From Neomegalonema sp. (GTDB lineage: Bacteria; Pseudomonadota; Alphaproteobacteria; Rhodobacterales; Rhodobacteraceae): 64,000 bases of DNA. Below the pieces are notes generated by a model. It was not told the DNA's origin, searched no databases, and was given only the letters and a program-made list of their open reading frames with translations. Positions 24,962-34,516 of this stretch are shown here, in pieces; position 1 is the stretch's first letter; every line of letters begins with the position of its first letter. The translations under genes were made by a program, and so were the position numbers. Location of the stretch: the NCBI RefSeq assembly GCF_028688855.1, contig NZ_JAQTXI010000013.1, forward strand, positions 1-64,000, given 5' to 3'.

Positions 24962-25324
24962 TCAGTCTTCCGCAGGCCGCAGCAACAAACGGTTAAAGAA
25001 GCTCAGCACGGCTTCAAGATCCCGTCCGCGCTTGAGGATGCGCCCGTCTGCGCCGATCAGGGCGTATGCGCCTTGTTTCTGGGCGTCGGCGGGGATCTTC
25101 CTTACGGCGTAGAGCGGACGCTCCGACGTGCGGCGGAAGATGGAGAAGAAGGCTTCGTCCCGCAAGCTGTCGATGGCGTAATCGCGCCATTCTCCTTCCG
25201 CGACCATCCGTCCGTAGATCCGCAGGATGAGCTGCAGCTCCTGACGATTGAAGTGCACCTGCGGAGTGAACTGCGTCGCGCGCCCGGGCTGCGGGAAGGG
25301 AATGACGTTGTCGGCCTCGTTCAT
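24962..25324 (-). CDS. DUF2794 family protein
   Basis: A 120-aa protein of the alphaproteobacterial DUF2794 family: FNRQELQLILRIYGRMVAEG, EWRDYAIDSLRDEAFFSIFR and RPLYAVRKIPADAQKQGAYA are near-invariant there. No catalytic motif is apparent and the function is unknown. It is divergent from the methyltransferase at 25515 across a 190-bp gap that must carry both promoters; I see no strong consensus there. Confidence 0.9.
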   Translation of the reverse strand: MNEADNVIPFPQPGRATQFTPQVHFNRQELQLILRIYGRMVAEGEWRDYAIDSLRDEAFFSIFRRTSERPLYAVRKIPADAQKQGAYALIGADGRILKRGRDLEAVLSFFNRLLLRPAED

Positions 25325-25514
25325 GCTTCCAGCATGCCCCCGGCTTGCGCGCGGCGCAAGCCCCTGCGGCTCCTCCTGCGGAGGGGACAGGCTGTCCGGG
25401 AGCGGCTATGCTGCGGGCCCGGTCGGCGAATCGCGAGAGGCGCCCTGGTCTTCATCCCCTTGAATCTACGTTCATTTTTCTGAACTGCCCTGATCCCTTG
25501 CCCAGGAGGCGGAT

Positions 25515-26195
25515 TTGGCTCTGCGTTTGGACGACGAGGCCGCTCTGGAGGATTTCGTGCGGCGCAACACCGCCGTGACGACTCCCCCCCTTCTGCCCGA
25601 GCTGCGCCATCACGCGGCCACGGAGATCACGCCGATCTGGGAGATGGCCGAATCCGAACTGGAGCGCGAGGGCCTTCCTCCGCCTTTCTGGGCCTTCGCC
25701 TGGGCGGGGGGGCAGGCTCTGGCGCGGCATGCTCTGGATCATCCCGGGATCGTGAAGGGCAGGCGGGTGCTGTGCTTCGCTTCGGGGGCGGGTCTGGAGG
25801 CGGTGGCGGCTTCCCTTGCGGGCGCGGCGCGGGTCTGGGCGAACGACGTGGATCCTCTGGCTCTGGCGGCCTCGCGCCTCAACGCGGCGCTGAACGGCGC
25901 GTCTCTGGAGACCATCGGCCGGGATCTTCTGGCGCCGGGCGCCGAGGCCCCCGACGCCGAGGTGATCTTCGCGGGCGACATCTGTTACGAGAAGCCTCTG
26001 GCGGCTCTGGTGGAGGCGCGCTTGCGGAGCTGGAGCGCCGAGGGGCGCCTCGTGCTTCTGGGGGATCCTGGCCGGACCTATCTTCCGCGCTCCGGCCTGG
26101 AGCGGGTCGCGGGCTATGCGGTGAAGACGACCCGGGCCATCGAGGACGCTGATGTGCGCAATGCGGTGGTCTGGCGCGTTCCGGCTCCTTCCTGA
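25515..26195 (+). CDS. Putative ETF-beta lysine methyltransferase-type class I methyltransferase
   Basis: A 226-aa methyltransferase resembling bacterial homologues of the mitochondrial METTL20/ETFBKMT enzyme, which methylates lysines of electron transfer flavoprotein beta. Supporting motifs are the N-terminal [37 protein letters not shown], motif [41 protein letters not shown], and [10 protein letters not shown] at the substrate pocket. The start is TTG 25515, preceded by AGGAGG. ETF genes are not in the window, so the substrate is inferred from family only; a PrmA-like role is the alternative. Confidence 0.78.
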   Translation: MALRLDDEAALEDFVRRNTAVTTPPLLPELRHHAATEITPIWEMAESELEREGLPPPFWAFAWAGGQALARHALDHPGIVKGRRVLCFASGAGLEAVAASLAGAARVWANDVDPLALAASRLNAALNGASLETIGRDLLAPGAEAPDAEVIFAGDICYEKPLAALVEARLRSWSAEGRLVLLGDPGRTYLPRSGLERVAGYAVKTTRAIEDADVRNAVVWRVPAPS

Positions 26196-26388
26196 AGGAT
26201 CTCCGGCTTCCTGCGGGATTTCGCGCAAGATTCCGTCGCGATTCCGTCATGGTCTTTCGGATCGCGTCTCCGTGGTCTGCGGCGCGCGGTTTTCCCGGAG
26301 GCCGTCGGCTCCCATGGGCGCGCCAAAGTCAAGCGGGATATTTCCCGCATTGATCTTCAGGATTAGAACAAATTTCGAACAATCCCTC

Positions 26389-26416
26389 TTGCATCCTCAA
26401 AAAAGGACGCTATCTT
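26389..26416 (+). promoter_or_regulatory. Predicted greA promoter
   Basis: TTGCAT (26389-26394) and TATCTT (26411-26416) are spaced by 16 nt in an AT-richer stretch, predicting a start site near 26423. This lies about 107 nt before the greA ATG and 19 nt before an intrinsic terminator. The rest of the 26196-26529 gap holds a short GCGGGA/TCCCGC hairpin (26333-26348), possibly the 3' end of the methyltransferase transcript, and nothing else I can support. Confidence 0.55.
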
Positions 26417-26441
26417 CGGGTTCAGGTGTGATCGAGCGTCG

Positions 26442-26477
26442 AAACGGCCTCCTACGGGCGGGCCGTTTGCTTTTTTT
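26442..26477 (+). terminator. Intrinsic terminator inside the greA leader
   Basis: AAACGGCC (26442-26449) pairs perfectly with GGCCGTTT (26461-26468) and is followed by GC and seven T residues (26471-26477), a textbook Rho-independent terminator. It lies between the predicted greA promoter and the gene, so most transcripts may end as an RNA of about 55 nt. E. coli greA has an analogous leader terminator that produces the GraL small RNAs. The alternative reading, termination of the methyltransferase gene 247 nt upstream, is less economical. Confidence 0.75.
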
Positions 26478-26529
26478 GAAACTTTCTGAAACGCCGGACG
26501 CTGGAGTCCGGTCGTCGGGAGGCGAAGCC

Positions 26530-27003
26530 ATGGAAAAGATCCCCATGACGGCGGTGGGCTATGTCCGGCTGGAGGAGGAGCTGAAGCAGCTCAAGTCCAT
26601 CGACCGTCCCGGCGTCATCAAGGCGATCGCCGAGGCGCGCGAGCATGGCGATCTGTCCGAGAACGCCGAATATCACGCCGCTCGGGAGCGTCAAAGCTTC
26701 ATCGAGGGGCGGATCCTGGAGCTCGAGGCGACGATCTCGCGGGCCGAGATCATCGACCCTGCGAAGCTGGGCGGCTCGACGGTGAAGTTCGGAGCGACGG
26801 TCCGCCTCGTGGACGAGGACACCGAAGAGGAGAAGACGTACCAGATCGTGGGCGAGGTGGAAGCCGACATCGCTCTGGGGAAGCTGAACGTGAATTCTCC
26901 TCTGGCGCGCGCGCTCATCGGCAAGGAGAGCGGCGACAGCGTCGAGGTGATGACCCCGAACGGCGGTCGCGGCTATGAAATCCTCGAAGTATCTTATCAG
27001 TAA
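26530..27003 (+). CDS. greA: Transcription elongation factor GreA
   Basis: A 157-aa GreA, which enters the RNA polymerase secondary channel and stimulates cleavage of backtracked RNA. The N-terminal coiled coil carries the tip motif [17 protein letters not shown] with the Asp and Glu needed for cleavage stimulation; the C-terminal FKBP-like domain ends with [17 protein letters not shown] 26530 is chosen because GGAGG lies 7 nt upstream; the open frame extends further but would cross the terminator. Expression is probably tuned by the leader terminator. Confidence 0.96.
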   Translation: MEKIPMTAVGYVRLEEELKQLKSIDRPGVIKAIAEAREHGDLSENAEYHAARERQSFIEGRILELEATISRAEIIDPAKLGGSTVKFGATVRLVDEDTEEEKTYQIVGEVEADIALGKLNVNSPLARALIGKESGDSVEVMTPNGGRGYEILEVSYQ

Positions 27004-27140
27004 AAACAACGGCTCAGAGGCATAAGGCGTAAATTTGGGTTTTCTCGGGCGGTCGGTTCGGCCTATGCTGCGGCGAAGTCGATGGACCACACCCCCGCGC
27101 GTCTCCGAGAGACGGCCAACGAGAAGCCGAAGCCCACGCC

Positions 27141-29747
27141 ATGAGCGACATCGCCACCTCCGCCTCCATCACCGGCGCCGCGCGGAATTCGCGCGGCGCT
27201 CCCGTCGAATCGCGCGACGCCGCGTCGCCCCGGGCTTCCGATGGAGGCGGGTTCTGGTGGCGGGTTGCGGGGGTCGCCTGGGTGGGAGCCGTTCTGGCTT
27301 ACGTCTGGGGGCGTTACGATCTTCCCTTTTCCCTGGAGGCCTGGCCTCTGGCGCGCGAACGCATCTCGCAAGCGGACTGGATGCTCATCCTTGCGGCCCT
27401 GCTGGGGCCTCTGGTGCTGTTGTGGGTTCTGGCTTCGGCCTTGCGGGGCTCCCGTCGCCTGAGCGACGAGTCGCGGTCCATGGCCGAGGCGGCGCGGCGC
27501 ATGGCCGACGAGGCGGCGCGCGTTCCGGCGCAGGCGGCTGCGGATGAGGATTCCTGGCGGGCTTCGGGGCTGATGGGCGAGGTCCAGGGGGCGAGTCCGG
27601 CGCATATCCGCCGCGAGGTGGAGCGGGCGACTCACGCCATCGGGGCTCTGCATCAGCAGATGCGGGCCATCGAGGAGGCTCTGGCTTCGCAGTCCGCCGC
27701 TCTGGACGACGCCGCCGAGCGCGCCGAGGCCCGGGCCCGGACCATCGCCGAATCCCTCCGCGTGGAGCGCGAGGCGCTTCAGGAGCTGGTTTCGGCCATC
27801 GAGGCCGACGGCGGCCGGGCGATGAATCTGGTGTCGATGCGCCCCGGCGACATGGAGAAGACCCAGCGCACGCTCGACGCCCTGAAGTCGCAATCCGACG
27901 CCATCGAGCGGACGGTGGAGGCTGCGGGGCTTCGCCTGAACTCCATCGCGGCCGAGATCCAGCAGGCCTTGCGCAAGGCCGCCCCCGCCGACGCGCGCAG
28001 CCTCGCCGAGGACGCGCGGGCTTCGGTGCGCGAGGCCGCCCATGACGCCATCGGGGCCATCGGCGACACGGAGGCCGCAACGCGCGCCCGTCTGTTCGAG
28101 GGCGAGGCTGCCCGGAGCGCGGCGCCCGGCGAGGAATCGGCTCTGTCTCTGGCGGACGACGAGGCCGCCGAACTGCGCCGCCGCAATCTGGCGGAGTTGC
28201 GCCGTCAGATGGACCGCCTGCGCAAGGGCGAAGAGGAGCCCGCCGCCACGCCGACTCCGCCTCAACCCGGCCAGGGGCTTGCGGCCCGTCTTGCGGGCGC
28301 GGGCGCGGCTGCTGCGGGCGCCGCCCTCGCGTCGAGCGCCGCGGCCAGGACCGGAGAGGCCGCCGGATCCGTGAGCGCGCGGGTTGAGGAATCCGCCGGA
28401 TCCGTGGCCGATGCGGTTTCGGAGGCGGCTTCCGCCACGCGGGCCTCCGCCTCCGAGACGCTCAGCCGGGTGGCCCAGGCCTTCAAGGAGGTGGAGGGCG
28501 ACCTTCCCCGCACCGAGGCCATCGCGCCGCCTCCCGCCCCCGAGCCCGTCGCCATCGAGCCTCACGCCCTTGAACCGGCGGTCTTCGAGATCGAGCCTCC
28601 TTCCGTCGAGCCTCCGCCCGAGCCGCGTTTCGAGACCGCCTTCGCCGGTCTGATCCGCCCGCCCGAGGGCGCGGGTCAGCCCGCCGCGCCTTGGGACATG
28701 ATCGGCGATTTCGACGCCTCCATGGTGGAGAGCGAGCCCCTGGACCAGGACGCCGCCGCGCTTGCGGCTCAGGCCTCCGCCCGAGGGCTCCGCGCGCCCG
28801 AGGCCGCCGTTCCCGTGCCCCCGCCTCCGCCCGAGGCGGCTCTCCCTGCGCCCGAGCCTGTTCCGGCCGCTCCTGCGCCGCTGTTCCGCGATCCGACTCC
28901 TCCCCGCGCGATGAGCTTCGATCTGGAGCGCCTTGCGCCTCTGGCGGACATGAACATCCCTTCGCCTTTCGCGGCGACGGGCGGCTCCTCGCGCCCCGAG
29001 CCTCAGGCGCCTTCGCCCGCCGGACCTCCTGCGCCTGCGGCTCCGCTGTTCCATCCCGTCGGCTCTCTGGGCGAGGGCTCCGGCGAGCCCGCCGCGCGGG
29101 GCTGGCTCGGGGCCTCCGCGCCCAGCGAGGTTCCTGCGGGCGGCCTTGATTCCTTCGGCGAGCGCCGCGAGGTGGAGGCCGCTCCGGCTCCGGCGACGCC
29201 GCCGCGTCCTGCGATCGTGTGGCGTCAGCCCGAGAGCCCGATGTTCGGGGCCCGGGCCATGCCGCGCGCGAAGCCTCTGGATTGGGAGAAGGTGGCTCTG
29301 GGCCTGAACTTCCCGGTCAGCGAGGAGGACGCCGACGCCGAGGAGGCTCTTTACGAGGTCTCGATCGATCATCAGATCGGCGCGCTGATCCAGGCGAGCG
29401 AAGACATGCTGGCGGCTCTGGTGGACCTTCGCCTCTACATGGAGGACCATGCGCCGCGCATCGCGCCGCCCGAGGTCTGGCGTTCCTGGCTGGACGGCCG
29501 CGCCAGCGTCGACTCTCCGCCGGTGATCGAGATCGGCCCCGAGGAGGCCCTGAGCCGCGTGCGCGACCTGATCGACCGCGACCCTGCGGTGGAGCGTCTG
29601 GCGGTGTCCTTCGCGGGCCGCTTCGAGGATCTGATTCGCCGCGCTCTGGACGAATCGCCGGATTCCGGCGTGGTGACCCGCCTTGCGGATACGCGCACGG
29701 GTCGGGCCTATGCGATGGTGGCTTGCGCCGGCGGGCGGGTGGACTGA
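27141..29747 (+). CDS. Large membrane-anchored coiled-coil, Pro-rich protein of unknown function
   Basis: I cannot assign a family to this 868-aa protein. Two membrane helices lie near residues 38-58 ([18 protein letters not shown]) and 80-101 ([19 protein letters not shown]). A long helical, Ala/Glu/Arg-rich coiled coil spans about 105-310, followed by a disordered Pro/Ala/Glu-rich linker of some 350 residues. The C-terminal 140 residues look folded ([20 protein letters not shown], then [20 protein letters not shown]). The layout recalls polar scaffold proteins such as Caulobacter TipN, but I see no homology that would prove it. It ends 2 nt before trpC, so it is very likely in one operon with trpC-moaC. 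Confidence 0.75.
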   Translation: MSDIATSASITGAARNSRGAPVESRDAASPRASDGGGFWWRVAGVAWVGAVLAYVWGRYDLPFSLEAWPLARERISQADWMLILAALLGPLVLLWVLASALRGSRRLSDESRSMAEAARRMADEAARVPAQAAADEDSWRASGLMGEVQGASPAHIRREVERATHAIGALHQQMRAIEEALASQSAALDDAAERAEARARTIAESLRVEREALQELVSAIEADGGRAMNLVSMRPGDMEKTQRTLDALKSQSDAIERTVEAAGLRLNSIAAEIQQALRKAAPADARSLAEDARASVREAAHDAIGAIGDTEAATRARLFEGEAARSAAPGEESALSLADDEAAELRRRNLAELRRQMDRLRKGEEEPAATPTPPQPGQGLAARLAGAGAAAAGAALASSAAARTGEAAGSVSARVEESAGSVADAVSEAASATRASASETLSRVAQAFKEVEGDLPRTEAIAPPPAPEPVAIEPHALEPAVFEIEPPSVEPPPEPRFETAFAGLIRPPEGAGQPAAPWDMIGDFDASMVESEPLDQDAAALAAQASARGLRAPEAAVPVPPPPPEAALPAPEPVPAAPAPLFRDPTPPRAMSFDLERLAPLADMNIPSPFAATGGSSRPEPQAPSPAGPPAPAAPLFHPVGSLGEGSGEPAARGWLGASAPSEVPAGGLDSFGERREVEAAPAPATPPRPAIVWRQPESPMFGARAMPRAKPLDWEKVALGLNFPVSEEDADAEEALYEVSIDHQIGALIQASEDMLAALVDLRLYMEDHAPRIAPPEVWRSWLDGRASVDSPPVIEIGPEEALSRVRDLIDRDPAVERLAVSFAGRFEDLIRRALDESPDSGVVTRLADTRTGRAYAMVACAGGRVD

Positions 29748-29749
29748 GC

Positions 29750-30538
29750 ATGGCCGACATCCTCGACCGCATCCGCGATTACAAGCTTGAGGAGATCCGC
29801 CAGCGCAAGGCGGCGCGCTCCCTGAGCGATCTTGAGGCTGCGGCGCGCGCGGCTTCTCCCTTGCGCGATTTCGCGGCGGCTCTGGCGGCCCGGGCCGCGA
29901 CGGGCTGGGCGCTGATCGCCGAGATCAAGAAGGCGAGTCCTTCGCGCGGCCTGATCCGGGCGGATTTCGACCCTCCCGCTCTGGCGAAGGCCTATGAGGC
30001 CGGAGGCGCGGCCTGCCTTTCGGTGCTGACCGACGGCCCGAGCTTTCAGGGCGAGGATTCCTTCCTCTCCGCGGCCCGGTCGGCCTGTTCGCTGCCTGCG
30101 CTGCGCAAGGAGTTCCTTTACGATCCCTGGCAGGTGACGGAGGCTCGGGCTCTGGGGGCGGATTGCATCCTGATCATCATGGCCGCCGTCTCCGACGCCC
30201 AGGCCCGGGAGCTGGAATCCGCCGCCGAGTCCTGGGGCATGTCGGTGCTTCTGGAGACTCATGACGAAGCGGAGATGGAGCGGGCCTTGCGCCTGCGTTC
30301 GCCCTTGATCGGGGTGAACAACCGCAATCTGCAGACCTTCGAGGTCTCCCTGGGCGTCACCGAGCGCCTTGCGCCGATGGTTCCTGCGGATCGGGTTCTC
30401 GTGGCGGAGAGCGGCCTTTTCGTCGCGTCGGATCTGGCGCGGATGGAGCAGGTTGGCGCGCGCCGTTTCCTCGTGGGCGAGAGCCTGATGCGTCAGCCCG
30501 ACGTGGCTGCGGCCACCCGCGCCCTGCTGACGGCCTGA
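29750..30538 (+). CDS. trpC: Indole-3-glycerol phosphate synthase
   Basis: This 262-aa TIM-barrel enzyme makes indole-3-glycerol phosphate in tryptophan synthesis. Key segments: [15 protein letters not shown] with the substrate-binding and catalytic Lys, [12 protein letters not shown] (most homologues have DPYQ), [16 protein letters not shown] and [12 protein letters not shown] 29750 is 2 nt after the preceding stop; a longer open frame exists but overlaps that gene. It is followed by moaC with 1 nt between. trpD is not visible, so the usual trpDC-moaC linkage is altered here. Confidence 0.96.
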   Translation: MADILDRIRDYKLEEIRQRKAARSLSDLEAAARAASPLRDFAAALAARAATGWALIAEIKKASPSRGLIRADFDPPALAKAYEAGGAACLSVLTDGPSFQGEDSFLSAARSACSLPALRKEFLYDPWQVTEARALGADCILIIMAAVSDAQARELESAAESWGMSVLLETHDEAEMERALRLRSPLIGVNNRNLQTFEVSLGVTERLAPMVPADRVLVAESGLFVASDLARMEQVGARRFLVGESLMRQPDVAAATRALLTA

Positions 30539-30539
30539 C

Positions 30540-31043
30540 ATGAGCGATCTGACTCATTTCGACCCTGGTGGCGCGGCGCGGATGGTGGACGTCTCGGCCA
30601 AACCCGAGACCTTCCGTCTGGCGGTGGCGCGCGGCGCGGTGGAGGCCTCCCCGGAGACGATCCGCCTGATCGGATCGGGCGGCGCGTCGAAGGGCGACGT
30701 CCTGGGCGTTGCGCGCCTGGCGGGGATCATGGCGGCGAAGAAGACCGCCGACCTCATTCCGCTCTGTCACCCTCTTCCGCTCTCCGAGGCCTCGGTGAGC
30801 TTCACCCTGGACGCCGCGCGCGGCCGGGTGGAGATCGAGGCCCGCGTGAAGACCGCCGGACGCACCGGCGTCGAGATGGAGGCCCTGACGGCGGTCTCCG
30901 TGGCGGCCCTGACGATCTACGACATGGTCAAGGCGGCGGACAAGGGGATGAAGATCACGGAGATCCGCCTGATCTCCAAGGAGGGCGGACGCAGCGGCTC
31001 CTGGCGCCGCCCCGGCGAGCCGGAGTCCGATCCCGCCGCCTGA
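30540..31043 (+). CDS. moaC: Cyclic pyranopterin monophosphate synthase
   Basis: A 167-aa MoaC, which converts the MoaA product to cyclic pyranopterin monophosphate in molybdenum cofactor synthesis. [12 protein letters not shown], the active-site [35 protein letters not shown] and a C-terminal [11 protein letters not shown] are all present. It starts 1 nt after trpC. The last 15 residues are a charged tail. Confidence 0.96.
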   Translation: MSDLTHFDPGGAARMVDVSAKPETFRLAVARGAVEASPETIRLIGSGGASKGDVLGVARLAGIMAAKKTADLIPLCHPLPLSEASVSFTLDAARGRVEIEARVKTAGRTGVEMEALTAVSVAALTIYDMVKAADKGMKITEIRLISKEGGRSGSWRRPGEPESDPAA

Positions 31044-31082
31044 GCCCTTCCCCCGGCCTGCGGCGAGGTCTATCCTGCGCGC

Positions 31083-32882
31083 ATGGCTATGGATGCGACC
31101 CTTGAAGACCCTCCCTATCTTGGCGTGAGCCGCTCTGTTTCGGGGCGGCGCTGGCTCGGCCCGACTCCTGAGGTGGAGCGGCGCGGCCTGGGGCTTGCGC
31201 AGCGTTGCGGCCTTCCCGAGCTTCTGGGGCGCCTTCTGGCGGGACGGGGCGTCTCGGTGGAGGAGGCGCCGCTCTGGCTGGAGCCGACCCTCAAGCAGTA
31301 CATGCCCGACCCTTCGCGCCTGCGCGACATGGAGGCGGCTTCCGCGCGTCTGGCGGCGGCGGCGCTTCGGGGCGAGCGTGTGGCGCTCTTCGGCGACTAT
31401 GATGTGGACGGCGCCTGTTCGACGGCCCTGATGTCGCGTTGGCTGGCGCATTTCGGCATTCCGGCGACCATCTACATTCCCGACCGCCTGAAGGAGGGCT
31501 ACGGCCCGAACGTCCCGGCGATGGCGCAGCTTGGCGCGAGCCATGATCTGGTGATCACGCTGGATTGCGGGACTCTGGCCTTCGAGCCCGTCGCGGCGGC
31601 CTGCAAGGCGGGCGCCGAGGTGATGATCGTGGATCATCACCTTGCTCTGGAGACCTTGCCGGACTGCGTGGCGGTGGTGAATCCGAATCGTCAGGACGAC
31701 GATTCGGAACAGGGTCATCTCTGCGCGGCGGGTGTGGCCTTCCTGTTGCTGGCGGCGACGAATCGTCGTCTGCGCGCTCAGGGGGCCTTCGCCTCGCGCG
31801 CCGAGCCCAACCTCCTGGAGGAGCTGGACCTCGTGGCTCTGGCGACCGTGGCCGACGTGGCGGCCTTGCGGGGAGTGAACCGGGCTTTCGTGCGTCAGGG
31901 CCTGAAGGTTCTGGGGCGTCGGGGGAATCCCGGGCTTGCGGCGCTCTCCGACGCCGCGCGTCTGAGCGGCGCGCCGAGCGCCTATCACCTGGGTTATCTT
32001 CTGGGGCCTCGGGTGAACGCGGGGGGGCGCGTGGGCGATTCCGGAGCTGGCGCGCGTCTGATGACCTGCGCGGATCCTGCGCTTGCGGCGAAGCTTGCGG
32101 CGGATCTCGACCGCTGGAACCGCGAGCGCCAGGCCATCGAGGCGGACGTCCTGTCTCAGGCGACGTCCCAGGCCGAAGCGCGCTGGGAGCGCGAGGGTCC
32201 GGGCGGCCTCGTCTGGGCGGCGGGCGAGGGCTGGCATCCCGGCGTGATCGGGGTTGTGGCGGGTCGGCTGAAGGAGAAGTTCGACCGCCCGTCTCTGGTG
32301 GTGGCTCTGGAGGGGGCTCTGGGCAAGGGCTCTGCGCGCTCCGTGAACGGGGTGGATCTGGGGAGCGCGGTCCATGCGGCGGAGAAGCTGGGCCTTCTGG
32401 TTCAGGGCGGCGGCCACGCCATGGCGGCGGGCCTGACGGTCGAGGCCGCGCGCCTGACGGAGGCCGTGGGCTGGCTCGAAGCGGAGCTGAGCCGCCAGGG
32501 CGCGAATCGCCTGGGGCTGCGGGACTTGCGGATCGACGGCGCCGTGACGCCTTCGGGCGCGACTCTGGAGCTGTGCGAATCTCTGGATCGCGCGGGGCCT
32601 TTCGGAGCGGGGGCTCCGTCTCCGCGTCTGGCGGTGACGGCGGCGCGGGTGAGCTGGCCCAAGCCTGTGGGCGAGACGCACATGCGCTGCGTCCTGACCG
32701 ATTCGCGCGGCGGACGCCTGGAGGCCGTGGCCTTCCGCGCTCAGGAGACGGCGTTAGGGGGCTTCATGGCGGCCCGCACCGACGGGGCTCTGGTCCATGC
32801 GGCGGGGCGTCTGACGGCGGATGAATGGAACGGTCGGCGCCGGGTTCAGCTTCAGATCGAGGACATGGCGCCTCTGGCGTGA
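31083..32882 (+). CDS. recJ: Single-stranded-DNA-specific exonuclease RecJ
   Basis: A 599-aa RecJ, a 5'-3' ssDNA exonuclease of recombination and mismatch repair. DHH-family motifs are intact: FGDYDVDGACSTAL (motif I), the Asp-bearing LVITLDCGT, IVDHHLALE (motif III) and a downstream DEDH-like YHLGYLLGPRVNAGGRVGDS. The C-terminal DHHA1 domain has WHPGVIGVVAGRLKEKFDRP and GGGHAMAAGLTV, and an OB-fold region follows. The start at ATG 31083 is 39 nt after moaC. Confidence 0.95.
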   Translation: MAMDATLEDPPYLGVSRSVSGRRWLGPTPEVERRGLGLAQRCGLPELLGRLLAGRGVSVEEAPLWLEPTLKQYMPDPSRLRDMEAASARLAAAALRGERVALFGDYDVDGACSTALMSRWLAHFGIPATIYIPDRLKEGYGPNVPAMAQLGASHDLVITLDCGTLAFEPVAAACKAGAEVMIVDHHLALETLPDCVAVVNPNRQDDDSEQGHLCAAGVAFLLLAATNRRLRAQGAFASRAEPNLLEELDLVALATVADVAALRGVNRAFVRQGLKVLGRRGNPGLAALSDAARLSGAPSAYHLGYLLGPRVNAGGRVGDSGAGARLMTCADPALAAKLAADLDRWNRERQAIEADVLSQATSQAEARWEREGPGGLVWAAGEGWHPGVIGVVAGRLKEKFDRPSLVVALEGALGKGSARSVNGVDLGSAVHAAEKLGLLVQGGGHAMAAGLTVEAARLTEAVGWLEAELSRQGANRLGLRDLRIDGAVTPSGATLELCESLDRAGPFGAGAPSPRLAVTAARVSWPKPVGETHMRCVLTDSRGGRLEAVAFRAQETALGGFMAARTDGALVHAAGRLTADEWNGRRRVQLQIEDMAPLA

Positions 32883-32942
32883 CCGCCGGAGCCTCCTTGC
32901 GTTTTTCCTGCCGGATCCGGGCGCGCAAGGCGGAAAAGCCGC

Positions 32943-32971
32943 TTGAAACCTGCTTCCGACCCCCGTATAAG
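32943..32971 (+). promoter_or_regulatory. Predicted promoter of tRNA-Glu
   Basis: TTGAAA (32943-32948) and TATAAG (32966-32971) are spaced 17 nt, 10 nt upstream of the tRNA 5' end, and a GC-rich CCCCCC discriminator follows the -10. The tRNA-Lys promoter at 48800 has the same -10 and discriminator. Confidence 0.75.
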
Positions 32972-32981
32972 GCCCCCCGAA

Positions 32982-33057
32982 GCGCCCTTCGTCTAGTGGA
33001 CTAGGACACCACCCTTTCACGGTGGGTACACGGGTTCGAATCCCGTAGGGCGCGCCA
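32982..33057 (+). tRNA. tRNA-Glu (anticodon TTC)
   Basis: A 76-nt tRNA. Acceptor GCGCCCT pairs with AGGGCGC, the discriminator is G and CCA is encoded at 33055-33057. The anticodon arm CCACC-CTTTCAC-GGTGG gives TTC, and the T-arm ACGGG-TTCGAAT-CCCGT is regular. It lies between recJ and a squalene/phytoene synthase-like gene with its own promoter. No integrated element is visible downstream. Confidence 0.97.
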
Positions 33058-33159
33058 ATCCCCTTCATCGACGTCGGGTCCGCTCTCCAGGCCTTTCAGC
33101 CTGGGCGTCCTGCGCCTGCCCGGGATGCGGTGCCCGACGGCGATCTTCGGCGGAGCATG

Positions 33160-33978
33160 ATGACCCGACTGGATTCCCTTTCCGCGCGGCTGCGCGCGGC
33201 CGATCCCGAACGCTGGCGCGCCGTCATGATCGCCCCCGCCGAGACGCAGGAGGCCCTTGCGGCCCTGCATCTCTGGACCTTCGAGGTGGCGCAGATCCCC
33301 TGGAGCGTGGCCGAACCGACTCTGGCGGCGATGCGGCTGCAATGGCATCGGGACCGCCTCTCGGAGCTGGCCGCCGGAGAGCCCGCTCCGCGCCACGAGC
33401 TGTTCGAGCCTCTGGCGCCCCGGCTGAAGGACGGCAGCGCCTCTCTGGATCTTTTCCTGAACCACCTCGCCGCGCGGGAGCGCGACCTCGACCCCACGCC
33501 GCCGCAGGATCTCGACGAACTGCGCCTCTATCTGGAGGACACGGGCGGGGCGCCCTTTCGTCTGGCGGCGCGGATGCTCGCGCCGGGGCTCGCCCCGGAG
33601 GTCGAGGCTGCGGCGGGCGAGGCGGGTTTCGCGAAGGGCGCGGCGCGCTGGATCGCGGCCTTGCCGCATCTGGCGGCTCGGGGACGGGTGGCTGCGCCCA
33701 ATGCGGGCGAGGCGGCGCGGATCCTGCGCGGCGAATCGACGCCGGAAGTCCTGCTTGTGGCGCGGGGCCTCGCCGAGGAGGCCCTGACGCGTCTGGAGGC
33801 GGCGCGTCGCGTGAAGCCCGGGGCGGCCTTGCCCGCCTTTCTTCCGGCGGTCACGGCGGAGGCGGCCTTGCGGACGGCGGCGCGTCCGGGCTTCGATCCC
33901 TTCCGGGAGGCGCTCGGCCCGAGCGAATTCCGCAGCCGCCTCCTGAATCTCCGGGCGGTCCTCTTCGGTCGCTGGTGA
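33160..33978 (+). CDS. Squalene/phytoene synthase-like (NDUFAF6-type) protein
   Basis: A 272-aa protein with the all-helical trans-isoprenyl synthase fold pattern but without the two Asp-rich DxxxD motifs of true squalene or phytoene synthases. The family block reads LWTFEVAQIPWSVAEPTLAA followed by MRLQWHRDRL, as in NDUFAF6-type proteins linked to respiratory complex I assembly. A non-catalytic or altered role is inferred. ATG 33160 is preferred because GGAG lies 4 nt upstream; ATG 33157 and GTG 33130 are alternatives. Confidence 0.75.
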   Translation: MTRLDSLSARLRAADPERWRAVMIAPAETQEALAALHLWTFEVAQIPWSVAEPTLAAMRLQWHRDRLSELAAGEPAPRHELFEPLAPRLKDGSASLDLFLNHLAARERDLDPTPPQDLDELRLYLEDTGGAPFRLAARMLAPGLAPEVEAAAGEAGFAKGAARWIAALPHLAARGRVAAPNAGEAARILRGESTPEVLLVARGLAEEALTRLEAARRVKPGAALPAFLPAVTAEAALRTAARPGFDPFREALGPSEFRSRLLNLRAVLFGRW

Positions 33979-33990
33979 GGGGGGAGGCCT

Positions 33991-34506
33991 TCAGCCTCTT
34001 GCGGCGCGAGCGGCCTTGCGCTGCTCCAGGATGCTGGCGACGCCCGGCGCGCGCTCCTCGGTCTGATAGGCGGCTGAGATGGTCTTCGCGGCGGCCAGCC
34101 AGTCTTCGAGCGGCTGGCGCGCGAAGAGGTCTTCGGGGATGCGGGCGCTGTCGAATCCGCAGGCCCTCAGATAGGCGAGCTGATCGGCGATGACGCGCCC
34201 GTCGGCCCAGAGCTCGCCGCGCCATCCGAGTCCCCGCAGCCGCTTCGCGATGGAGAATCCGCGCCCGTCGCCGAATCCGGGGAATTCGACGGTGATCAGC
34301 GAGAGCCGGTTGAACAGGGGCTGCAGCGTTTCGGCCTCGATGGTGTTGGGCAGGGCCACGCCGGTGCGCCCCGTGCGCGGCGCGGCCAGGGCCTCCTCCA
34401 GCCGGGCCTGAGGCACGATCACATCGCCTTCGAGGGGGATGGGCTCGTGATCCTCCAGCTCGCGCCAGATCTCTTCCTGAAGGCCCTTTTCATTCAGCAG
34501 CGGCAT
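33991..34506 (-). CDS. DUF934 family protein, sulfite-reductase associated
   Basis: A 171-aa DUF934 protein encoded directly behind the sulfite reductase gene (10 nt gap). Family features are IEAETLQPLFNRLSLITVEF, PGFGDGRGFSIAKRLRGLGW, GELWADGRVIADQLAYLRAC and GFDSARIPED. Members consistently neighbour cysI and are thought to assist assimilatory sulfite reduction, but no activity is proven. The C-terminal 15 residues are basic. Confidence 0.9.
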   Translation of the reverse strand: MPLLNEKGLQEEIWRELEDHEPIPLEGDVIVPQARLEEALAAPRTGRTGVALPNTIEAETLQPLFNRLSLITVEFPGFGDGRGFSIAKRLRGLGWRGELWADGRVIADQLAYLRACGFDSARIPEDLFARQPLEDWLAAAKTISAAYQTEERAPGVASILEQRKAARAARG

Positions 34507-34516
34507 GGCGTTTTCC

